A stretch of 64,000 bases of DNA from Candidatus Cloacimonadota bacterium. Lineage in GTDB: Bacteria; Cloacimonadota; Cloacimonadia; Cloacimonadales; TCS61. Shown one piece after another: positions 9,869-19,014 of the stretch (the first letter of the stretch is position 1; each line of letters starts with the position of its first letter). Where the stretch lies: positions 1 through 64,000 of the forward strand of contig JAIPGO010000001.1 of assembly GCA_021736135.1 (NCBI GenBank). Reading direction: 5' to 3'. The notes below the pieces were generated by a model. The model searched no databases and was not told the origin of the DNA. It was given only the letters and a program-made list of their open reading frames with translations. The translations under genes and the position numbers were made by a program.

Positions 9869-12361
9869 ATGAAGAAATATATAGTTTTAATGTTCCTTGC
9901 ACTAATACCCGTGATGATGATGGCAACTACAATTTATGTTGATGATGAGTATGAAGAAGAAAATTGTGGAGGGCATGACTGGGGAGAAGATGCATTTGAT
10001 AATATTCAGGATGCTATTAATGTTTTTGAAACCGGAGATGTAATACATGTTTATCCTTATAGTACTGGGGAATGGCCTATTCAGAATTATCTTTTCTGTT
10101 CCTACACAGATCTCCATATAATAGGAATTGGTGATGTAACTCTCAGAGGAGATACAAATGCTGTATCAGTTTTTTATATAGATAACGATGATAATCCTCT
10201 ATATACTATTACTCTCGAGAACCTTACTTTGGACCATGCAAATAATGGTAAATTAATCTACTGTCTTGGTGATGATAGGCATACATCATTAAATTTCTCA
10301 GAATGTACGTTTACTAATTATGGAGCAAGCATGAATGCTGATATGATCCATATAACAAATGCCTTTGAGGTATCAATAACAGATTGTATTTTTGAAAATG
10401 TACCTGGGGGCGGAAATGCAATTAGTTTTGGAACTATTAAAGAACTCACTCTTATTGATAATCAATTCACCGGAGGACCAGATTATCCTGTTACTGGCAA
10501 TATAAATGGAAGCTCGTACTACCCATTTTATAGTCTGATTGAGGGTAATATATCAAGTGATTGTCGCAGATTCTGTTCAATTAATTGTGTTGATTATGAT
10601 GTACAACTTGAGATCAGTAATAATCTGGTTTATGATATTCAGGATGTATCTGCCACTGAGTGTGGATATGCAATGTATTTATGCACCGATGGTGATGATG
10701 ATGTTGCCGTATCAGTTTATAATAATACATTTATACCTGATCCAGGAAATACTTATGATGTTGCGGTATTTGGTATAGCAACCAATGAATTTCCCGACAC
10801 TGATATAACAAACAATATTTTCTATGGATTTGACTATTTCATAGAGGATGATGACGATATTCCTGCTGAATTTGATATTGATTACAACTGCTGCAACATA
10901 ACACTGAATGATGTGGGAGCAGGTGATCTTCACAATATCACCGATGATCCGGAATTTGAGGATGCCGGATCTGATGAGTATGATCTTGCCTGGAATAGTC
11001 CATGTATGGACGCAGGAGACCCTACGTTTAGTTTGGATGTTGACGGAACAATAAGTGATATGGGGGCACTTGTAGCAAGAGAACATGATAATGTTTCTTT
11101 TGCCTTAAGCCAGACAGGTAATGAGAGCTACAACTGGGTGGGCTTTCCAAGACTGGATTTCGGTGAGTCAGAAAATGAAGGTGATTTTGTGGAAGCTACT
11201 GATATGCTGGAATATTTTACGTATCCGGATCCAGTTTATCCCCCTACTGATATTGATTTATGGTTTCACGACAGTCCAAATAGAAAATTTTATGGTGACT
11301 GGGATGGATACTATGAGTATTATATTTGGTCTGAAGATCCGTGTGATGACTTGATCAACAGCACCCGCGGATTTAAGTTCAAGGTCTGGGATAGTGGAAC
11401 TGTAACTAACTTAAGGGTATTCGGAGATGTTATTGCCAGTAGTACAGATATTACTTTTGATGTTACATATTTAAATAACTGGTTCTGTTATTTTCTGGAA
11501 GATGTTCAGAATGGATATGATGCTATTGATGACGATACATTAAGAAATCTAAAGTATGTCACAACTAAAACCTGGACAGCAGTAAAGAGTAATGACGTCT
11601 GGACATGGCCATCACCATGTCTATTGAAATATGGAGACCTGGTAGTACTAACTAACGACGGTCAGGTCAGACCATTTGATTTTCAATGGCAGAGACCTGC
11701 CCGAACAGATGTAGAACCTTATGAAAGACCTGTTCCCACTCAGTTCAGTTACAATGAAAAAATTGAATACCTGCCGGTATTCATGGATTTTAATGGTAAT
11801 GCACCTCTTGAAGTAGCCGTTTATGTGGATAACGTCTGTAAGGGAGCAGAAGTTGTGGATAACGACAGTTTGTTCCAGTTAAGGGCTTACGTTCTGGAAG
11901 AAGATCCCGGATATGAGTTGGAATTCGTTGCTTACTACGGCAGATCACAGTTGCAGGTAATGGATTACAGTATCCAGAAAGAATATAATATTCAGCATAC
12001 TGATAAACTGATCACTGGTAACCTGGGAGATTATGCCTTTATCGAATTTGGAGAACCTTTGAGTGACCAGGTTCCGGAATTGGATGTGGAAATGAGAACG
12101 TATCCTAATCCCTTTAATCCGTCTGTTATGATATCTTTCCAGACTACAGAATTCGGCAATATTGACCTTGACATCTATAATGCCAAAGGACAGAAAGTAA
12201 AAACGTTGCTAAACAATCATTATTGTGAACTGGGTGACAGAATTGAAAAAGTCTGGAACGGATATAATGATCAGGGACAGCTTGTAAGCGGTGGCGTTTA
12301 TTTCGTGAGGATGCAGTCAGCAAGTGGTATTCAGATGAAGAAGATAGTTCTACTAAAGTAA
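9869..12361 (+). CDS. Secreted parallel beta-helix protein with T9SS-type C-terminal domain
   Basis: Signal peptide MKKYIVLMFLALIPVMMMA. Shares 'PLEVAVYVD..C.GAEVVD' with the 1677 gene. C-terminus YPNPFNPSVMISFQ...SGGVYFVRMQSASG. Confidence 0.9.
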   Translation: MKKYIVLMFLALIPVMMMATTIYVDDEYEEENCGGHDWGEDAFDNIQDAINVFETGDVIHVYPYSTGEWPIQNYLFCSYTDLHIIGIGDVTLRGDTNAVSVFYIDNDDNPLYTITLENLTLDHANNGKLIYCLGDDRHTSLNFSECTFTNYGASMNADMIHITNAFEVSITDCIFENVPGGGNAISFGTIKELTLIDNQFTGGPDYPVTGNINGSSYYPFYSLIEGNISSDCRRFCSINCVDYDVQLEISNNLVYDIQDVSATECGYAMYLCTDGDDDVAVSVYNNTFIPDPGNTYDVAVFGIATNEFPDTDITNNIFYGFDYFIEDDDDIPAEFDIDYNCCNITLNDVGAGDLHNITDDPEFEDAGSDEYDLAWNSPCMDAGDPTFSLDVDGTISDMGALVAREHDNVSFALSQTGNESYNWVGFPRLDFGESENEGDFVEATDMLEYFTYPDPVYPPTDIDLWFHDSPNRKFYGDWDGYYEYYIWSEDPCDDLINSTRGFKFKVWDSGTVTNLRVFGDVIASSTDITFDVTYLNNWFCYFLEDVQNGYDAIDDDTLRNLKYVTTKTWTAVKSNDVWTWPSPCLLKYGDLVVLTNDGQVRPFDFQWQRPARTDVEPYERPVPTQFSYNEKIEYLPVFMDFNGNAPLEVAVYVDNVCKGAEVVDNDSLFQLRAYVLEEDPGYELEFVAYYGRSQLQVMDYSIQKEYNIQHTDKLITGNLGDYAFIEFGEPLSDQVPELDVEMRTYPNPFNPSVMISFQTTEFGNIDLDIYNAKGQKVKTLLNNHYCELGDRIEKVWNGYNDQGQLVSGGVYFVRMQSASGIQMKKIVLLK

Positions 12362-12399
12362 AACGGGACTAGGTACTAGGAACTTGGGACTCATAATAT

Positions 12400-12427
12400 G
12401 GCAGGCGTTCAGGAATGAACGTCTGCC
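12400..12427. other. Hairpin GGCAGGCGTTCA-GGAA-TGAACGTCTGCC (12-bp stem, one G-U) just upstream of the 12443 gene
   Basis: Read directly; GNRA-type loop. Confidence 0.75.
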
Positions 12428-12442
12428 GAATATAATGGAGAC

Positions 12443-15196
12443 ATGATGAGAAAATTACTTATTATTTTTTTCTTTTTAAAGGTCAGTTTTGCTTATTGTA
12501 CTTTAGTTACTGTTGCTCAGGATAATACTGGAGATTTTTCCGCGATCCAGGTTGCGATAAATGCAAGTGCGAGTGACGATACAATTCTGGTATATCCGGG
12601 CACATATTTCGAAAATATAGATTATATGGGAAAAGACCTGGTAATTGGTAGTCTGAATATGACCACTGGTGAAGATGAATATATACATTCTACAATTATT
12701 GACGGAAATAATGAGGGTCGAGTTGTAACCGTGGAAAGTAATGAAGATGAAGGAACTAAAATAATAGGATTTACAATTCAGCATGGCTATTTCGGAACAG
12801 GAGGAGGGATCAGATTAGCCGGATCTTATCTTGAAGTGAAAAACTGTATAATAAAAAATAATCATGCTATTGAAGCAGGTGGTGGTATTTTAGCGTCTAA
12901 TGAAGCAGAAATTTTTTTGTCAGGGACAACAATTAAATATAACATAGCCGAAGATCAATGTGGGGGCATAATAATATCCAGAACTTCTTTAGGAGAATTT
13001 GATCAGGAAAATCTTTGCAATATTTATGAAAATTATGGTCCTGAATTTTGTGATCTTGGAAGAGGTAATGATCTGGAAAATCCTGAATATTTTGTAGTTT
13101 ATCTTGATACTTTTAGCTGCCTTGAACCAGACAGATTTTTTATTGCAAATGGAGGTTTAGGGAATAATTTAAACTGGGAATATCTTGATTTGAACGTTAA
13201 TACAGCCTATTATGAATTTTATGATGGAGATCTCTTCGTTTCACCTGATGGAGATGACAGTAACAGCGGCATCAGCCCAGGTGAACCGATGCAGACAATT
13301 TACGGAGCAATAACCAGGGTAGTATCCAATCCGGATGATCCCCATGCAGTACATCTGGCACCTGGAATTTATAGCCATGAACTGAATAACCAATTGTTTC
13401 CTTTGAATATGAAAGCTTATGTGAGCATTATTGGTGAAGATATGGATACCGTGATCTGGGATGGTGAAGATCATCCTTTTATCCTTGATCATTACAGCGG
13501 TTTTGAGTACACTATAAAAAATATTACTTTTATCAATGGAGCACACCCCCCGGACAATGACATATATTTTAACCAGCAATATATTGAACCTCATAAGGTT
13601 ATTCTGGAAAATCTCAAACATATTGATGTTAATCATTATGAAGTTTATTTAATACAAGAGAGTGTGGAATTTGAAATGAACAACTTTATTATTGACGGAG
13701 GATATGGGTCATTATTAAATTATTTCAGTCAGCCGGGTAATCACAGTATAATCAAAAACTGTGTGATCAGTGGAGCAGGTACAGGTTTTGCTCATAATAA
13801 TTATGATACAGAAGGTGAAAGATCACGTTTGGACGTTATCAATACCCTGATAGCTGATAATACATGTCCCAGTCAAGACAGAATTTTTTTATATAATAGC
13901 AATGGCAGTGGATATACAACAACCAACCTGGTCAATTGCACCATAATGAACAACGATAGTGATGCTTCAGGTGGACCACCAGGATGCGTAGGTGCATTAT
14001 GGGGAGCGGATTTCAATATTTATAACAGTGTAATGTATGGAAATGAGGGATATGAATTTATAATCTATACTGAAGCGGGAGATGATATTGGCAGTACGGT
14101 CAATGTTTCTCATTCATTGATCCAGGGAGGGCAATCCGGGATTATGATTGATAGCTATCTGCCTGCCTCTTTAAACTGGCTGGATGGTAACCTGGATTGT
14201 GATCCGCTGGTTGATGACGATTATTTACCTTTAAATAATTCGCCATTGATCAATGCCGGGACGCTGGACCTGCCGGAAGGGATAGAGCTGCCGGAATTTG
14301 ACCTGGCAGGTAATCCCCGTATTATGGGTAATGGCATTGATATCGGTGCTTACGAATTTTATAATTCTTATGGTGATATAGATGATAATTTTGTATCTGA
14401 AAGTTATGACGCTTCTCTGATATTGATGTATGTGGTGGGGCTTGACCCAATTCCTGAGGATCCGCTTCCCTGGGAGGAATGGCGCATAATACGTGCAGAT
14501 GTTGACCTTGACGGGATGATAACGGCTTATGATGCGACTCTGATCCTGCAATTTGTGGTCGGTATCATTGATTTGCTCCCTGTGCGCAGCAGGATAAAAT
14601 CCGGTGAAGATATGGTCAGCTTCAGCAGTGATGACGAATTTATCTTTATTTCTTCGGAAAATGAGTTATTCAGTCTCAGTTACCGGGTCACAGAAACAGA
14701 AAATCTTATTCTGGGTGAAGCAGATGTAATTCCGCAGAACTGTCTTTTCAGCGTAAACGGGAACAGGCTGGCACTGGCTTCGGCACAGGCAGTTTCCGGT
14801 AAAATAATCCGTTTACCTTATGAAAGATCTGGAGATGAATGCTCCCTGACCTTTGAGATGGAATGTAATGGTAATATTGAAACTATCGAATATCAATTCC
14901 CCGAAAATACTCCAGAAGTGACATGTATCAAGTCAATTTATCCCAACCCCTTTAATCCCGAAACCACGATTTCTTTTTTCACCAAGGAAAGCACTGAGAA
15001 AACAGAATTGAGTATTTATAATATCAGAGGTCAAAAGGTGATTACATTGATTAACGGTTTAATATCAGCAGGTGACCATTCGGTTATCTGGAAAGGATTG
15101 GATGATAATGGCAGGCAGGTTAGCGGTGGTGTTTATCTCGTTCGTATGCAGACAGCAGGTGATACTCAGATAAAGAAAGTTGTACTATTGAAGTAA
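12443..15196 (+). CDS. Secreted DUF1565-like beta-helix protein with dockerin-type-I-like module and T9SS-type C-terminal domain
   Basis: Paired 'DASLILMYVVGL' and 'ADVDLDGMITAYDATLILQFVVGI' segments resemble dockerin repeats. C-terminus YPNPFNPETTISF...SGGVYLVRMQTAG. Confidence 0.87.
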   Translation: MMRKLLIIFFFLKVSFAYCTLVTVAQDNTGDFSAIQVAINASASDDTILVYPGTYFENIDYMGKDLVIGSLNMTTGEDEYIHSTIIDGNNEGRVVTVESNEDEGTKIIGFTIQHGYFGTGGGIRLAGSYLEVKNCIIKNNHAIEAGGGILASNEAEIFLSGTTIKYNIAEDQCGGIIISRTSLGEFDQENLCNIYENYGPEFCDLGRGNDLENPEYFVVYLDTFSCLEPDRFFIANGGLGNNLNWEYLDLNVNTAYYEFYDGDLFVSPDGDDSNSGISPGEPMQTIYGAITRVVSNPDDPHAVHLAPGIYSHELNNQLFPLNMKAYVSIIGEDMDTVIWDGEDHPFILDHYSGFEYTIKNITFINGAHPPDNDIYFNQQYIEPHKVILENLKHIDVNHYEVYLIQESVEFEMNNFIIDGGYGSLLNYFSQPGNHSIIKNCVISGAGTGFAHNNYDTEGERSRLDVINTLIADNTCPSQDRIFLYNSNGSGYTTTNLVNCTIMNNDSDASGGPPGCVGALWGADFNIYNSVMYGNEGYEFIIYTEAGDDIGSTVNVSHSLIQGGQSGIMIDSYLPASLNWLDGNLDCDPLVDDDYLPLNNSPLINAGTLDLPEGIELPEFDLAGNPRIMGNGIDIGAYEFYNSYGDIDDNFVSESYDASLILMYVVGLDPIPEDPLPWEEWRIIRADVDLDGMITAYDATLILQFVVGIIDLLPVRSRIKSGEDMVSFSSDDEFIFISSENELFSLSYRVTETENLILGEADVIPQNCLFSVNGNRLALASAQAVSGKIIRLPYERSGDECSLTFEMECNGNIETIEYQFPENTPEVTCIKSIYPNPFNPETTISFFTKESTEKTELSIYNIRGQKVITLINGLISAGDHSVIWKGLDDNGRQVSGGVYLVRMQTAGDTQIKKVVLLK

Positions 15197-15402
15197 AAAA
15201 CGGGATTCGGACGAGATAATGGGATTTGAAGGATAATAGTAGTACTTTGTAATTAAAAAAATTGAATAAGAAATTTTTAACCCGCGGATTAAAAGGACGT
15301 AATTAATGGATAATGGACTATGGATGATGGACAATTGAATTAATTTTACATTTTACATTTTCAATTTTACATTACTTTTGTCCCATCTTCACATCTTCTC
15401 AT

Positions 15403-15560
15403 CTTCACATTTTCGTCTCACTTCTCACGTTTCACGTTTCACTCCTGAACGCAGTGAAGGCCCCTCTTCACATTTTCGTCTCACTTCTCACGTTTCACGT
15501 TTCACTCCTGAACGCAGTGAAGGCCCCTCTTCACATTTTCGTCTCACTTCTCACGTCTCA
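15403..15560. repeat. 63-bp tandem repeat (about 2.5 units)
   Basis: cttcacattttcgtctcacttctcacgtttcacgtttcactcctgaacgcagtgaaggcccct recurs with starts at 15403, 15466 and 15529. Confidence 0.92.
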
Positions 15561-15587
15561 CTTCTCACTTCTCTCTCCTGAACCGAC

Positions 15588-17969
15588 TTAGAGCATGTTT
15601 ACGGGATCTATATCAATAGTGAGTTGAATGCCGGCGGGTAGTTTCAGGTTCTGCGAGAGATATTGTACGGCTTTTTGGATAAAGAGAGGTTTTTCGGCTT
15701 TCAGGAAAAGGTGGTAGCGGAATTTTTTATTGATGCGGGTAAGAGGTGCGGGGGCGGGTCCAATCAGGAAAAATTCCTTTTTCTTAAAGGCGTTCTGTAA
15801 ATAATTAAACAGGTTTTCTTTTTCCTTGAGAGTTTTAATGAGCAGTTTTTCATCATCAGCAGTGAAGATAAGTCTTGCCAGACGGTAAAAAGGAGCATAA
15901 TGCAGTTCTTCACGGTTTTTCAGTTCAATTTCGGCAAAAGCGGGAAAATCCTGACGTGTAGCATAAGTGATGGCATAATGAGAAGGGTTATATGACTGAA
16001 TGACAACGTGACCGTGAATATCACCTCTGCCGGAGCGTCCGGCGACCTGGGTAAGTAATTGAAAGGTTGATTCCCCGGCACGGAAATCGGGAAAATTCAA
16101 CCCGACATCTGCTGAAATTACACCAACAAGGGTAACATTAGGAAAATCAAGTCCCTTCGTGATCATCTGCGTGCCCAGGAGAATATCAATGCTGCCATCT
16201 TTCATACGGTCAAACATAATATTGTAACTATCGGCACGGGAAGTGGAATCGGAATCCATCCGCAGTATCCGCGCCGAGGGAAAGAGTATTTTCAGTTGTT
16301 CTTCAATCTGCTGTGTGCCGGGAGACCCGTAGCGGAAAAAAAAACTCCCGCAGTCCGGGCATTTTCGGGGAACCGGTTGCGAAATACCGCAGTAATGACA
16401 GAGCAGATTTTCGGAATGAGAGTGATAATTGAAGCTGATATCACAATTCCGGCATTTGAAGAGCGCGCCACAGGAGATACATTGAATAAAGGAGGAGTGA
16501 CCGCGGCGGTTTTGAAAAAGAATGATCTGCTGTTTCCTGGCAAGCCGGTCATCCATAAGTTTAATGAGTTTTTCCGAAAAAAGACCTTCCCTGTCTTTTT
16601 CCTGGCACATATCCACTATCTCCACATCCGGAAGCTGAAAATTACCGGGACGCTGGTTTAATTGCAGAAGCTTATATTTCCCGGATTGAGCATTATACCA
16701 GCTTTCCAGAGAAGGGGTTGCGCTGCCGAGAACGATGACCGCGTTTTCATTTCTGGCTCGCACGACTGCCAGGTCTCGGGCATTATAACGGGGAGTATTT
16801 TCCTGTTTATAGCTGTTTTCGTGTTCTTCATCGACGATAATAATGCCGATATTTGCCAGGGGCGCAAAAACGGCACTGCGGGCACCAATAACTATGCGGG
16901 AACGGTTTTCCCTGATACTCAGCCACTGCTGCCAGCGCTGGCGGTCATTCAGCCTGCTGTGCAGAATGGCGATATCTTCTCCGAAAGCATTATAAAATCT
17001 TTCCACCATCTGAGGGGTAAGAGAAATTTCCGGTACCAGCATCAAAGCGGATTTTCCGCGAGCCAGGCAGTTATGAATAGATCGGATATAAACTTCAGTT
17101 TTACCGCTGCCCGTGATGCCGTAAAGCAGCAGGGTCTGGAATTTTTCATTATCGAGCGCGGAGTTAATAGTATTAACAGCCACTATCTGTTCAGCGTTTG
17201 GTGTGATATTCGGCAGAATTCTTTCAGTTGGAAAGAGGTTATCATCAGGTGTAATTTCACGGGATTGGATAGTGATAAGACTCTTCTGGCGCAGAGCTTT
17301 AACGAGAGCGTAAGAGAAGGTTTTAGCAATTTCCGCCAGGGCAACTTCGGAGCCATGTTCCGAGATGAATTCGTAAAGAGCTATCTGTTTTTCGGTAAGA
17401 TCGGGAAGGTTCTGCCCCGGAAGCTTGATCACGAAATTAAGGGTTTTCTTCTTTATCTTGCTGTCAAAAGTGCGCTTGATCTCGAGGAAACCGGAGCATT
17501 CCATTGTTTCCAGCAGGGCATAAAAGCCGGGAGCAGGTAATTTATCTTTCAAAGAAAGCACGGGCATCCAGATTTCACAATCCAGCAGAGTCAGAAGACG
17601 GGACTGTTCGGGATCTTCCACGGGAGGAGCATTTTCCTTTTTACGCACTTCCACCTGGATATTTACATCAAGAGCATGCGGCAGCATGGCAAATAGTGAC
17701 TGACCGAGGGGAACATGATAATATTTATGAACCCATTCGGCAAGCTGCAAAATAGTAGCTGGAAGTATCGGATTTTTATCTATGATGTCAAGTATGGGAA
17801 GGTATTTGATGGCCGGATCAACAGTTGCTGCCTGGCACCAGACGATACCGGTATAATGGGCGTTTCGCAAGGTTACCATGACCCTGATCCCGGTTGCGAG
17901 TTTTGTTGCCGAAGAATAAGTGAGAGTATTTTTAAGCGCTAAAGGAAGAACAACGTCATAATAGAACAT
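15588..17969 (-). CDS. priA: Primosomal protein N' (replication restart helicase PriA)
   Basis: Helicase motifs GITGSGKTEVY, DEEHENSYKQ, GSATPSLES; zinc cysteines CISCGALFKCRNC/CHYCG/CPDCG. MFYYDVVLPLALKNTLTY at 17969 preferred over the tracked start at 18035 (TGATG junction with the upstream gene). Confidence 0.95.
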   Translation of the reverse strand: MFYYDVVLPLALKNTLTYSSATKLATGIRVMVTLRNAHYTGIVWCQAATVDPAIKYLPILDIIDKNPILPATILQLAEWVHKYYHVPLGQSLFAMLPHALDVNIQVEVRKKENAPPVEDPEQSRLLTLLDCEIWMPVLSLKDKLPAPGFYALLETMECSGFLEIKRTFDSKIKKKTLNFVIKLPGQNLPDLTEKQIALYEFISEHGSEVALAEIAKTFSYALVKALRQKSLITIQSREITPDDNLFPTERILPNITPNAEQIVAVNTINSALDNEKFQTLLLYGITGSGKTEVYIRSIHNCLARGKSALMLVPEISLTPQMVERFYNAFGEDIAILHSRLNDRQRWQQWLSIRENRSRIVIGARSAVFAPLANIGIIIVDEEHENSYKQENTPRYNARDLAVVRARNENAVIVLGSATPSLESWYNAQSGKYKLLQLNQRPGNFQLPDVEIVDMCQEKDREGLFSEKLIKLMDDRLARKQQIILFQNRRGHSSFIQCISCGALFKCRNCDISFNYHSHSENLLCHYCGISQPVPRKCPDCGSFFFRYGSPGTQQIEEQLKILFPSARILRMDSDSTSRADSYNIMFDRMKDGSIDILLGTQMITKGLDFPNVTLVGVISADVGLNFPDFRAGESTFQLLTQVAGRSGRGDIHGHVVIQSYNPSHYAITYATRQDFPAFAEIELKNREELHYAPFYRLARLIFTADDEKLLIKTLKEKENLFNYLQNAFKKKEFFLIGPAPAPLTRINKKFRYHLFLKAEKPLFIQKAVQYLSQNLKLPAGIQLTIDIDPVNML

Positions 17970-18745
17970 CAGGGGCGGCTGAGATACTGACGAGTGAGAG
18001 TATATTGTGTCCTGGCAGGAGATTTTATCTGCCAACGTTTAATGGCATCCAGAGCCTTGTTGAGAAATCCTTGCGAAAATCTGGAATTGGCAGCAAAGCG
18101 ATAATCCACATTTTCTACCCCTTGAGGTCCAATCGTGATGATAAAATCGAGTGAACCGCTTTGGGGAAGGATGTTATTTTCCCTGAGAAAGATATTATCT
18201 ATCTGATAGCTAAGCTGATTTATTATAGGGATAATTTCCTGCAAAGCCTGTCTGGACTGGTCAGTAACCGGCAGGAGTTCAACGGTGCTGGTTTTTTGAG
18301 GCAGCAGTTCCGGAATCTCCATGCGGGTATAGAGATTATAATCAGCAGGCTCGGTTGAGGTTAGCTGATAATCAGATGCCGAAATATTGATTTTTTCGTA
18401 CTCGCTAAGTTTGTTATTTAAGTTGAGAGAGGAGAAAAGATCAAGATCATTGAGCGCACCCACATCAAGAACCAGGGTGGAATCAGAGAGTTCTATTTTA
18501 TCAAGCTCTGTGGTGACAGTCAGCTCATCAATCAGGTTCTGACGCAAATTTAAGGATTCATCTGCCTTATAAGTCATAATCTGGGGGTCATGGGCAATGG
18601 AGAGCAGTTCACGCAAATAATAATATTTACTATACCGCGGCTTATCCAGAGGGAAGCCGAATTCCTGTTCATAATCGGCAAGTCCTGCTGAGAGCTGCAG
18701 AATATAGCTAATGAGTATAAGAAAGATTATTTTTTTCATATTCAT
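17969..18745 (-). CDS. TonB-C-like energy transducer/periplasmic protein
   Basis: Signal peptide. C-terminus GSLDFIITIGPQGVENVDYRFAANSRFSQGFLNKALDAIKRWQI resembles a TonB C-terminal domain. Confidence 0.6.
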   Translation of the reverse strand: MNMKKIIFLILISYILQLSAGLADYEQEFGFPLDKPRYSKYYYLRELLSIAHDPQIMTYKADESLNLRQNLIDELTVTTELDKIELSDSTLVLDVGALNDLDLFSSLNLNNKLSEYEKINISASDYQLTSTEPADYNLYTRMEIPELLPQKTSTVELLPVTDQSRQALQEIIPIINQLSYQIDNIFLRENNILPQSGSLDFIITIGPQGVENVDYRFAANSRFSQGFLNKALDAIKRWQIKSPARTQYTLTRQYLSRP

Positions 18746-18747
18746 AT

Positions 18748-19014
18748 CTAATAGAGAAGTTTATTTGATTTTTTCAGTTTATCATCGAGATCAATTTTTT
18801 CCTGAAAGCGGTTAAACTGTAACCTTGTTTGACGACGGGGCATCAGAACGTGATGTTGTGGTCTTATCAGTTTCGCAGTCTGCCCGGCTGCTGCTGCCGA
18901 GAGGGGTTCAGGATTCGTGTTTGGGATTGCCGGGGACTGGTTCTGAGCTGCTGCGGAGAGCCAGAATAAGGACAGAATCAGCAACAGTAAAAATTTTACA
19001 AACCTAGTTTTCAT
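18748..19014 (-). CDS. Small secreted hypothetical protein
   Basis: Signal peptide MKTRFVKFLLLLILSLFWLSAAAQ; lies in a tightly packed operon. Confidence 0.6.
   Translation of the reverse strand: MKTRFVKFLLLLILSLFWLSAAAQNQSPAIPNTNPEPLSAAAAGQTAKLIRPQHHVLMPRRQTRLQFNRFQEKIDLDDKLKKSNKLLY

Noticed and set aside
15378-15581. 67-aa ORF with 21-aa repeats (TPERSEGPSSHFRLTSHVSRF)
   Set aside because: It is an artefact of the 63-bp non-coding tandem repeat; no ribosome-binding site or homologous protein features.
16662-17540. 292-aa ORF antisense to priA
   Set aside because: Fully antisense to an unambiguous conserved gene; no recognisable motifs.
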